NCBI GenBank assembly: GCA_038233055.1
Contig: JBBSMS010000001.1
Span: 1-64,000 of the forward strand
Direction: 5' to 3'
DNA length: 64,000 bases
DNA from: Salsipaludibacter sp038233055
GTDB lineage: Bacteria; Actinomycetota; Nitriliruptoria; Nitriliruptorales; Nitriliruptoraceae
Shown in pieces: positions 54,984-62,506 of this stretch. The notes below the pieces were generated by a model. The model was not told the DNA's origin. It saw only the letters and a list, made by a program, of their open reading frames with translations, and did not search any database. Position 1 is the first letter of the stretch. Each line of letters starts with the position of its first letter. The position numbers were made by a program, and so were the translations under genes.

Positions 54984-56285
54984 TCAGGTCGGGGCGGCGC
55001 GGTTGGGCGCGTCCGTCGGCGCGGTCGGGCCGGGATCCGTGGACCCGTCCGACGGCAGGGCACCGCAGGCGCGGGCCCGGTCCACCCGCCGTGACAGCAC
55101 GGCGATCGTCGCGGGTTCGTCCATCGTGGAGCCGGACGTCCCGGCCTCCCACGCCGCCAACCGTGCCAGGACCTCGTCGAGTCCGTCCAGCAGGTGGCCG
55201 TACACGGTCGCGTAGCGACTGACGAGGTGGGACGCGTCGAGGTCCCAGCCCTGGACGTAGCCGTGCGCCAGCGAGTGGCGGACGTGGGCGGCATGGCGGC
55301 GCCAGGTGGCAAGCACCTCGGCCTCCCCGTCGTCGGCCGGGCGGACATTGGTGGACCCGTCGGACAGCAGCACGTCGGTGTCGGCGAAGGTGACCTGGAG
55401 CAGGTGGCGGGCGAAGTCACAGGCCGGGTGGTCGAGCCGCTGCTCCTCCGCAGGCAGGCCGAGCGCGGCGGTGTAGTCGAAGATCCCGACATGCGCGGCC
55501 ACCAGGCGGCCGGCCCCGGCATCGCGGATCGCCCGCAGCGCCACCCGCCCGTGCCCGTCGAGCACCGACGCGGTGGTCTCGACCTGGGCCTCGAATCGCA
55601 GGGACCCGGGCGCCAGGTCGTGGGCGTCCTCCAGGGCCGCGAGCACCTCGACGAAGGTGGCGACGTGGTCGGGCGACACGATCTTGGGGAACGTGACGAC
55701 GAAGCCCGCGGGCAGGTCACCCGCCCGGTCCAGCAGCGCGGCCAGGAACAGGTCCAGCGTGGCGACGCTGCGGCGCGCGAGGCCATCGGTGAAGGACTTG
55801 ACCCGCAGGCCGCAGAACGCCGGCGCGCCGTCGCCGTCCAGCAGGTCGGCCAGTGCCCGGCCCGTGGCCACGGCGTGCTCGTCCTCGACGGCGTCGGCGC
55901 GACGGCCGTACCCGTCCTCGAAGTCGACCCGCAGGTCCTCCACCGGTTCGGTCGCCAACTTGTGGACGACTCGCTCGTGGACCGCGTCCGCGACCCCTTC
56001 CGCGATCCCGGTCGCCGCGGCCAGCAAGGTCCCGTCGGGCGCGTGGCGGCGGAGCAGCCCGGCGGCGCGGTCGCCGGCCGCGCGGGTGGTGTCGGATGTC
56101 ACCTGGTCCGCCGGGACGTAGAGCACCTGCACCGGCTGTCGCCGGGTGGGACGGCCGGGCCAGGCCGCGGCGGCCACGGCGTCCGCAGCCTCGACGTCGG
56201 CGAGCAGGACGTCCACCGCGTCGGCCCCCAGTCGCCGGCCACTGTCGGGTCTGCCGGTCGACGTGGCGTCGGCGTCCGGCGGCAT
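54984..56285 (-). CDS. HpcH/HpaI aldolase-like protein (DUF6986 type) of the urate operon
   Basis: The 433-aa protein has TIM-barrel citrate-lyase-beta-like motifs (RVDFEDGYG, LRVKSFTDGL, VVTFPKIVSPDHV, FEAQVETTASVLDGHG). Its acidic cluster and Arg/Glu pairs fit Mg2+-dependent cleavage of a 2-keto or malyl-type acid. It recurs next to uricase genes in actinobacteria, so it may handle glyoxylate or ureidoglycolate products, but the reaction is unknown. ATG at 56285 with GGGAG; only 2 nt after the hydrolase stop. Confidence 0.75.
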   Translation of the reverse strand: MPPDADATSTGRPDSGRRLGADAVDVLLADVEAADAVAAAAWPGRPTRRQPVQVLYVPADQVTSDTTRAAGDRAAGLLRRHAPDGTLLAAATGIAEGVADAVHERVVHKLATEPVEDLRVDFEDGYGRRADAVEDEHAVATGRALADLLDGDGAPAFCGLRVKSFTDGLARRSVATLDLFLAALLDRAGDLPAGFVVTFPKIVSPDHVATFVEVLAALEDAHDLAPGSLRFEAQVETTASVLDGHGRVALRAIRDAGAGRLVAAHVGIFDYTAALGLPAEEQRLDHPACDFARHLLQVTFADTDVLLSDGSTNVRPADDGEAEVLATWRRHAAHVRHSLAHGYVQGWDLDASHLVSRYATVYGHLLDGLDEVLARLAAWEAGTSGSTMDEPATIAVLSRRVDRARACGALPSDGSTDPGPTAPTDAPNRAAPT

Positions 56286-56287
56286 CG

Positions 56288-56620
56288 TCAACTCCCGCGG
56301 TACGTGCTGTAGCCATAGGGGCTCAGCAGCAGCGGCACGTGCAGGTGACCGGTCGGGTCGTCCACGACGAACGTGATGGCCACCTCGGGCCAGAACCCGG
56401 TGATGCCGGCCGCCACGTGCCACGCGCCGACGTCGAAGGTCAGTCGGAGCACGCCGGCCCGTGGGTCCTCGCCGGCGAGGTCGGCGATGCGGCCGTCGCC
56501 GTCGGTGGTGCCCCGTCCCACCTCGGCCCAGTCGTCGCCGACACGACGGTGGGCGACGACGTCGACGCCCACCGCCGGTCGGCCCGTGGCCGTGTCCAGG
56601 ACGTGTGTGCTCAGGCCCAT
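56288..56620 (-). CDS. 5-Hydroxyisourate hydrolase (transthyretin-like)
   Basis: The 110-aa protein carries the family signature LSTHVLDTATGRPA, the catalytic histidine there and in HLHVPLLLSP, and the diagnostic C-terminal YRGS. It hydrolyses 5-hydroxyisourate to OHCU. ATG at 56620. A 127-nt gap separates it from the fusion gene upstream. Confidence 0.95.
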   Translation of the reverse strand: MGLSTHVLDTATGRPAVGVDVVAHRRVGDDWAEVGRGTTDGDGRIADLAGEDPRAGVLRLTFDVGAWHVAAGITGFWPEVAITFVVDDPTGHLHVPLLLSPYGYSTYRGS

Positions 56621-56747
56621 GCTGACTCCGTCGTCGTGCGTGCCTGCGCCATCACATCGAGTGGGCGGCCTGGTGCGGCATTCCGCGCTGCTCCGCACAC
56701 TCGACTGGGTTTGGAACCGAGGGGCCGGTCGGGGGTGTCCCATGGCG

Positions 56748-58247
56748 TCATCCGTGGCGCCCGGCCCGCAGCCATGCCCGCAGTCGCAGCGCGGTGATCT
56801 GTCGTTGCTGGTCGGCGGCGATCGCGAGTTCGGTCGCCGGGTCGTTGCCCAGTCGTTCCTCCAGGGCCGTCAGCATTTCGTCGGCGGAGCGCCCGGCGGC
56901 GCGGATCAGGAACACGTGCCCGAAGCGTCGTTCGTAGGCGGCGTTGCCCTTGCGGAGCCGCTGCTGGACGTCGGCTCCGGCATCGGCGACGCCGGACTGC
57001 TCGCGGGTCGACAGGGCGGAGGCCGACCGTTCGCCGATGCGCGGGTGGGCCGCGAACGCCTCGCGGTGGTCGTCGTCGGACAGGTCGGCCCAGGCCTCGT
57101 CAGCGGCGGCCAGCAGCGCGTCGGGGGTGCCGAGGGGACGGCGGTCCAGCATCTCGTCGACCCACGCGGTCGCACCGCAGCAGGCCGCGAGGACGTCGCG
57201 CGCCTCCTGGGCACGCATGGCGTCGAGCAGGCGGACGCCGGCCCGGTCCCACCCGTCGTCGGTCACCGCGCCGAAGGCGCGCAGCCGTGCGACCCCGCCG
57301 TCGGGATGGACCGACAGCCGCAGGTGGGTGGCCGGCAGCGGCTCGGCCACGCCGATGACGTGACGGGCATGGGGGTGCATCCGCTCGGGCGGCGCGATGG
57401 CGATCCAGTCGTCGTCGGCAACCGTGGCCAGGTCCCCGTCCGGGGCGTGCACCACCTCCAGTTCGCAGCGGTCCGGGAAGTTGCCCCGGAAGTGGGTGGT
57501 GTCGAGTTCCACGCGCTCGACCACGCCGGTGGTCGCGAGTTCCACGACGACCCAGTCGCAGCCGGGCGTGCGGCGCCGGCGGGTTTCCCACCCGTCGCCC
57601 ATGTCGCGGGCGTCGCCGACCTGGATCAGGTTCGACGCATCCCCGAAGAACTGGTCCGAACAGACGGCGATCCGGGCCCCGTTGGTCACGGCGGCGAGGT
57701 CCATGCGCCCGCCCGGGTCGGCCGCCCGGTGGAGGTCGACCGCGGCACGGCCGAAGACGCGGAAGCGCGCGACGCCGCCGTCGGGATGGATCGACAGGCG
57801 CACGTGGGTCACTCGGCGTCCGTCGGCGACGGCGTAGGACTGGAGTTCGTCACCCTGCAGCGTGCTCCGCACCACCAGCGGGAACCAGTCGTCGTCCGGC
57901 ACCAGGTCGTCGGACACCGTGCCCTCCACCGACACCTCGGCCGGGTGGTTGCCGACGAAGTGGCTGGTGTCGACGACGACCTCGTCGACCACGCCGGCGA
58001 CGCCCAGGCGGACCACGCACCAGTCGTGTCCGTCGTCCCGGCGACGGCGAGTCTCCCAGCCGTCCACCAACTTGCCGCGGTCGACGTAGGCGGCCTGGTC
58101 GAACGTCGACGGTCCGGGCGCCAGCAGGTGGTCGGCCGCGCCGAAGAACTCGTCACTGCTCGCCACCACCAGGCCGCCGAGGCGGCGCGCGGCGAGGTCC
58201 ACCCGTCCGGGGCGGGGGCGATGGACGGCCCCGAGCATGGTCACCAC
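56748..58247 (-). CDS. Allantoicase fused to OHCU decarboxylase
   Basis: The 499-aa protein has two allantoicase repeats, residues about 20-170 (VVASSDEFFGAADHLL, DGWETRRRR, VDTSHFVGNHP, HPDGGVARFRVFG) and about 190-330 (SDQFFGDASNLI, DTTHFRGNFPD). It ends in an OHCU decarboxylase domain (about 335-499) with the catalytic HPRIGE and AYERRFGHVFLI. It thus carries the third and the last step of the pathway: OHCU to S-allantoin, and allantoate to ureidoglycolate plus urea. The start could be GTG 58247, GTG 58244 or ATG 58238; the upstream gene ends 2 nt before the first. Confidence 0.9.
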   Translation of the reverse strand: MVTMLGAVHRPRPGRVDLAARRLGGLVVASSDEFFGAADHLLAPGPSTFDQAAYVDRGKLVDGWETRRRRDDGHDWCVVRLGVAGVVDEVVVDTSHFVGNHPAEVSVEGTVSDDLVPDDDWFPLVVRSTLQGDELQSYAVADGRRVTHVRLSIHPDGGVARFRVFGRAAVDLHRAADPGGRMDLAAVTNGARIAVCSDQFFGDASNLIQVGDARDMGDGWETRRRRTPGCDWVVVELATTGVVERVELDTTHFRGNFPDRCELEVVHAPDGDLATVADDDWIAIAPPERMHPHARHVIGVAEPLPATHLRLSVHPDGGVARLRAFGAVTDDGWDRAGVRLLDAMRAQEARDVLAACCGATAWVDEMLDRRPLGTPDALLAAADEAWADLSDDDHREAFAAHPRIGERSASALSTREQSGVADAGADVQQRLRKGNAAYERRFGHVFLIRAAGRSADEMLTALEERLGNDPATELAIAADQQRQITALRLRAWLRAGRHG

Positions 58248-58248
58248 G

Positions 58249-59601
58249 TCAGCACAACCGTCCGCGTGGCGGCCCCACGAGCCGCCCGTCAGCCACGAGC
58301 GGGCGGCCGTGGGCCCACACGTGCACGACCCGGCCGGTCACGGTCCGGCCGTGGTGGGGGGTCACGGGGTGGCGGTGTGCGAGTTGCGAGCCGTCGACCT
58401 CCCAGGTGGCATCGGGATCGAACGCTACCAAGTCGGCCACTGCGCCCGGTTCGATCCGGCCGCGATCCTCCAAGCTGCCGATCGCGGCCGGGCCGGCCGC
58501 CATCCAGGCCACCACGTCGGACAGGTCGTGGCCGCGGGCGCGGGCGGAGGTCCACACCAGCGGGAGTCCGAGTTGCAGCGACGCGATGCCGCCCCACGCG
58601 GCCAGGAAGTCCCCGCGCTCCGGCACCTTGTCGGCTGGGGGACAGGGGGAGTGGTCGGACACGATCGCGTCGATCACGCCATCGCCCAGCAGGTCCCACA
58701 GCGCGTCGGCGTTGGCCCGTTCGCGGATCGGGGGCGCGCACTTGAACTCGGTTGCCCCGTCCGGGATGTCCTCGGCGTGGAGGGTGAGGTAGTGCGGACA
58801 GGTCTCGACCGTGATCGGCAACCCCTCGGACCGGGCATCGGCCAGCACCGGTCCGGCCGCCGCCGCCGACAGGTGCAGCACGTGGACGCGCGCACCAGTC
58901 CGCCGGACCCCCTCGACCAGTGCGCCGATGGCCGCCACCTCGGCGCCGGGCGGGCGGCTCGCCAACCAGGAGGCATGGGCGCGCACGTCGCGACCGGCCA
59001 CGGCGGTGGCCGCGGCGTCGCAGATGTCCGGATCCTCGGCGTGGACCAGCAGGGTCGTGTCCAGGGCGGCGATCCGCTCCAGCAACGGGACCAGGTCCCG
59101 CGGATGGACGCAGCCGTACTCGGGCACCCCGCTGTCGCACAGGAACGCCTTGAAACCACGGACACCGGCCTGGTGCAGCCTCGCCAACTCGTCGTCGTTG
59201 CCGGGGACCGCCCCACCCCAGAAGGCGGTGTCGACGACCACCTGGCCCGCGGCGGCCGCCCGCTTCGTGACCAGCGCCGCGACGTCGGTCGTGGGTGGCA
59301 GGCAGTTCAGCGGCATGTCCACGATCGCGGTCACGCCGCCCAGCGCCGCGGCCCGGGTGGCCGTGGCGAAGCCTTCCCAGTGGGTGCGCCCGGGTTCGTT
59401 GACGTGGACATGGCTGTCGACCAGGCCGGGCAGCACCACCAGGTCGCCGACGTCGTGCAGCACGTCGATGCCTGCCGAACCCCTGACGCCGGGGTCGACC
59501 ACGGCCGTGACGTGCCCGTCCGCGACCTCGACCCGGGCCGGGCGAATGGCGTCGCCGACCATGACGCGGGTACTGGTGACGGCGCGGTCGGGTCGGGTCA
59601 T
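58249..59601 (-). CDS. Allantoinase (cyclic amidohydrolase)
   Basis: The 450-aa metallo-amidohydrolase opens allantoin to allantoate. Metal ligands are SHVHVNEPGR, the carbamylated lysine in GFKAFLCDSG, H in LLVHAED, HLS, and the catalytic aspartate in SDHSPC. ALGGVTAIVDMPLN is a close allantoinase match. It is the first gene of the purine operon; ATG at 59601 without a strong Shine-Dalgarno. No dedicated regulator lies nearby. Confidence 0.93.
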   Translation of the reverse strand: MTRPDRAVTSTRVMVGDAIRPARVEVADGHVTAVVDPGVRGSAGIDVLHDVGDLVVLPGLVDSHVHVNEPGRTHWEGFATATRAAALGGVTAIVDMPLNCLPPTTDVAALVTKRAAAAGQVVVDTAFWGGAVPGNDDELARLHQAGVRGFKAFLCDSGVPEYGCVHPRDLVPLLERIAALDTTLLVHAEDPDICDAAATAVAGRDVRAHASWLASRPPGAEVAAIGALVEGVRRTGARVHVLHLSAAAAGPVLADARSEGLPITVETCPHYLTLHAEDIPDGATEFKCAPPIRERANADALWDLLGDGVIDAIVSDHSPCPPADKVPERGDFLAAWGGIASLQLGLPLVWTSARARGHDLSDVVAWMAAGPAAIGSLEDRGRIEPGAVADLVAFDPDATWEVDGSQLAHRHPVTPHHGRTVTGRVVHVWAHGRPLVADGRLVGPPRGRLC

Positions 59602-59723
59602 GGCAGCACGGTCGCATCGACGACCGGTTGCTGTCAAGTCACCGGCCCGTCGCGCTCGTGCCGGATCGTGGATGCTGGGGCCACCGCACCGAAAGGACCA
59701 TGGTCGGGCCGCCACGGATGAAC

Positions 59724-59729
59724 TAGCCT
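59724..59729 (+). promoter_or_regulatory. Putative -10 element TAGCCT
   Basis: TAGCCT lies 29 nt before the ATG of the following small gene, within the 156-nt divergent gap with allantoinase. Confidence 0.35.
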
Positions 59730-59757
59730 GTGTTGCACACCGACGAAGGGAGCCACC

Positions 59758-60216
59758 ATGGGCAGGCGACTGATCGTTGCAAACCAGTCGATGGGTGGAG
59801 CAGAGCTGGAACGGCACGTCAAGGACCGCATCGACGCCGGCGCGACGGAGTTCTACGTCGTCGTCCCGATGATCGAGGTCGCGAAGGAATCCTCCTGGAA
59901 CGCGCCGGACGACAGTTTCGGCGTCCACGACCCGGGGGCCGACAACAAGGCGGTCGACCAGGCACGCCGGCGGTCGTCGCACCGCCTGCGCGCGATGATC
60001 GAGAAGGTGGCGTCGCTGGGCGGGACCGCGGACGGCGAGATCGGCGACTCCGATCCCGTGGCGGCCGTGCGTACGGTCGTGAAGGCCGAGGAGTTCGACG
60101 AGGTGATCGTGTCGACCCTGCCGGCCGGGATGTCGCGGTGGCTCAAGATGGACCTTCCCAGCCGGGTCGAGCGGATGGTCGACTGTTCGGTCACGACCGT
60201 CGAGGCCGGCCGCTGA
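59758..60216 (+). CDS. UspA-like small protein of unknown function
   Basis: The 152-aa protein begins with a Rossmann-like strand RRLIVANQSMGG and has VGD-like DGEIGDSDPVAAVRTVV and EVIVSTLPAGMSRWLKMDLPSRVER. This resembles an actinobacterial universal-stress-protein-related family. ATP binding is not evident. ATG with AAGGGAG upstream. Confidence 0.75.
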   Translation: MGRRLIVANQSMGGAELERHVKDRIDAGATEFYVVVPMIEVAKESSWNAPDDSFGVHDPGADNKAVDQARRRSSHRLRAMIEKVASLGGTADGEIGDSDPVAAVRTVVKAEEFDEVIVSTLPAGMSRWLKMDLPSRVERMVDCSVTTVEAGR

Positions 60217-60252
60217 CTGCGTCGGCACCGCGGACCCTGGTCGCAACGGCGG

Positions 60253-60522
60253 TCAGTCGTCCAGCGGCACCAACGGGTGCGGGTCGTCGTCGCCGTGCAA
60301 CCACACGATCGCGAGGTCCTCGTCTGCCGGCAAGCCTCCCACCTCGACGCCATCCACAACGCACCAGTCGAGGCCGACCCGACCGCCCAGCGCCAGGACC
60401 TGGTCCATGCTGTCGTCCAGCAGGTCCGGCGCGACGTCGAGTCGACGCAGGGCGGCGGCACCGTGGCGCGTCTGGGCGTCGACGATCAGCTGGCTGACGA
60501 TGGTCAGGGCAGTGGGTTCCAT
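60253..60522 (-). CDS. Small protein of unknown function
   Basis: The 89-aa frame begins MEPTALTIVSQLIVDAQTRHGAA-like amphipathic helix, then a Trp/Cys-containing middle (LDWCVVDGVEVG) and an acidic end HGDDDPHPLVPLDD. It is convergent with the Usp-like gene 36 nt away. Length and codon bias make it plausible, but I recognise no family. Confidence 0.45.
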   Translation of the reverse strand: MEPTALTIVSQLIVDAQTRHGAAALRRLDVAPDLLDDSMDQVLALGGRVGLDWCVVDGVEVGGLPADEDLAIVWLHGDDDPHPLVPLDD

Positions 60523-60562
60523 GGCGCCAGCGTAGGCAACCCGTGGCGGGTCAGCCGTGGAC

Positions 60563-60583
60563 GTTCCGAGCGAAGCGAGGAAC
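60563..60583. repeat. Short palindromic element, copy 3
   Basis: Arms GTTCC and GGAAC enclose the loop GAGCGAAGCGA, one base different from the loop of the two copies near 28.1 kb. It lies in the 97-nt gap between two leftward small genes, where it could act as a transcription-ending hairpin. Confidence 0.5.
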
Positions 60584-60619
60584 TCCAATGCGCCCGGGAG
60601 ATGGTGTGCGCGTCGGGGG

Positions 60620-61123
60620 TTACGTCGGCTCCGGGCGCACGTCGACGGTGGCGGTCAGCGTGCTGGCCTCGAGGTCGAGGCCCAGCGCACCCCCGGCGAC
60701 GTCCTCGACCTGGCAGGTGTAGGTGCCGACGGGTCCGGCCATCCGGAAGGTCACCGTGCCCATCATCGAGGTGTGACCCATGCCGGTCGCGAGGCGATGG
60801 GGGCCAGTGATGCGGGCATGGACGGCGATCTCGGGGCAGCGGCGGCCCTCGGCATCACGGACGGTCGCGACGAAGGCTGCGCGCATGCCGTCGGGGTGGT
60901 CCTCGGTGTCGGCCGTGAGGTCGGTCACCCGCAGCGGACTGGTGAAGAAGGCGTCCTTGGGGTGGTCGTCCGGCACCGGCCCGAACCCTTCGACCAGGGT
61001 CGACCCGGAACCGGTCGCGGCGTCAGGCCCCGACGGGTTCGAGGTGGAGCGGAAGCGGCCGAACCTCACGGGGACCCCTACGGCAAGCGGCTCAGGACAG
61101 GTCTCGACCATATCGACGGGCAT
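60620..61123 (-). CDS. Protein of unknown function with an Ig/beta-sandwich-like C-terminus
   Basis: The 167-aa frame has a disordered N-terminal half and a C-terminal half of alternating beta strands (RAAFVATVRDAEGRR, VTFRMAGPVGTYTCQVEDV) resembling an Ig-like or transthyretin-like fold. No signal peptide is clear. Function unknown; 120 nt before the phosphatase gene on the same strand. Confidence 0.5.
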   Translation of the reverse strand: MPVDMVETCPEPLAVGVPVRFGRFRSTSNPSGPDAATGSGSTLVEGFGPVPDDHPKDAFFTSPLRVTDLTADTEDHPDGMRAAFVATVRDAEGRRCPEIAVHARITGPHRLATGMGHTSMMGTVTFRMAGPVGTYTCQVEDVAGGALGLDLEASTLTATVDVRPEPT

Positions 61124-61243
61124 GCCGACACGGTCGTCCCTCCTCGTTCGTTCGGACAGGAATCCGCGTGTATCAGGACAGGGGTCCCGGGCTCGTCAGG
61201 ACCCGCGACGCCCCCGTTGCGCGAGCACGAGTCCGGCGTCCGT

Positions 61244-62104
61244 TCAATCCTCGTGGGGACCGCCGGCCAACAGGTCCATCGCGACGCGGTGGAGGTCGGC
61301 CGAACCGGCCGCCAGGAAGCGCCCACCCTCGTGGCCGGGGGAGCCGTCCCAGGCCGTGGCGACCCCGCCGGCAGCCTCCACGATCGGGACCAGCGCGTGC
61401 ACGTCGTGCGCTTTGAGACCCGCCTCGACCACCAGGTCCACGTGGCCGGCGGCCAGCAGCGCGTAGGCATAGCAGTCGGCCCCGTAGCGGGTCATCCGGA
61501 CCCGGTCTCGGACCCGCTCGAAGGCCGTCCGCTCGGCCGGCGCGCCGACCTCGGGGAAGGTGGTGAACAACACGGCCTCGGCGAGCCCCGTGGTGCGCGT
61601 GCGCAGCGGGGACCGGCCACCATCCCGCTGCAGCCATGCCTGGCGCCGGTCGGCGTGATCGATGCCCACGAAGCGCTCGCCGACGTGCGGTTGGTCGACG
61701 ATGCCGAGGAACGGGCCGGTGCCGTCGGACACTGCGATCAGGGTGCCCCAGGTGGGCATGCCGGCGATGTAGGACCGGGTGCCGTCGATCGGGTCCAGGA
61801 CCCAGGTGAGTCCCGACGAGCCGGTCGTGTCGGGCAGTTCCTCGCCACGCACGCCGTCATCGGGACGAAGGTCACGCAGGACCTCCCGCATGGCGGCCTC
61901 GGCGGCACGGTCGGCCACCGTCACCGGGTCGAAGCCGGAGCCATCGATCGTGCTGGCGGCCGTTCCGGCCTTGTCCTCGACCAGCAGCGGGCGGCGGAAG
62001 CCGGCGAGGGTCTGGCGCCGGGCCGCATCGGCCAGCCGTCCCGCGACCTCGACCAACTCGTCCAGGTCGATCGGCACGGGCCCGAGTTGGTCGGTGGGAC
62101 TCAT
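61244..62104 (-). CDS. Inositol-monophosphatase-family enzyme (possibly histidinol phosphatase)
   Basis: The 286-aa enzyme has the metal-binding series of the IMPase family: GEELP, WVLDPIDGTRSYI and the C-terminal HDVHALVPIVEAAGG (where IMPases have WDxxAxxxIxxEAGG). It hydrolyses a phosphomonoester with Mg2+. HisN-type histidinol-phosphate phosphatases and IMPases look alike here; the H instead of W before D in HDVHAL fits either. ATG at 62104 with CTGGAGC upstream. Divergent from rpsA. Confidence 0.88.
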   Translation of the reverse strand: MSPTDQLGPVPIDLDELVEVAGRLADAARRQTLAGFRRPLLVEDKAGTAASTIDGSGFDPVTVADRAAEAAMREVLRDLRPDDGVRGEELPDTTGSSGLTWVLDPIDGTRSYIAGMPTWGTLIAVSDGTGPFLGIVDQPHVGERFVGIDHADRRQAWLQRDGGRSPLRTRTTGLAEAVLFTTFPEVGAPAERTAFERVRDRVRMTRYGADCYAYALLAAGHVDLVVEAGLKAHDVHALVPIVEAAGGVATAWDGSPGHEGGRFLAAGSADLHRVAMDLLAGGPHED

Positions 62105-62506
62105 GGTGCTCCAGGGGCGGCATGTCCACGCCGTCACGGTGCCGGGCCGGGCGGCGGACGCCGCGTGGATCGACCCGATTCGGGGCCGGGCGAGGCGTCG
62201 TGCGTCGCCACGATAGTCGGCGGGCGTCGACCGGCCGGGCCGTGGTCCTGCCCTCGCCGACCTGCACGGGGCCGAGCCCGACATTGCAATTCGGTCCCGG
62301 ATCGGGGACCATGGGCTGTTCGGGTGGACCCAGGTCCAGCCGTCACGTCGTGGCGATGGCCGCCGATGTCCCGCATCGATGCGCTCCCACGACCACCACA
62401 CAACCCATCCGGCACGTCACGCGTGCCCCCGACCCTGTGTCATCGACCGATGACCCGGCGCCCGGCAGACCGAGGCCGCGCACCGCCAACACAACGAAAC
62501 GACACC
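62105..62506. other. 402-nt divergent gap and leader before rpsA
   Basis: No gene of convincing character is seen. It holds a hairpin GGTCCC/GGGACC with a 6-nt loop at 62293-62310 and about 200 nt of untranslated leader before rpsA. This is long enough for the promoter and an autoregulatory S1-binding leader, though I see no specific fold. Confidence 0.5.
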
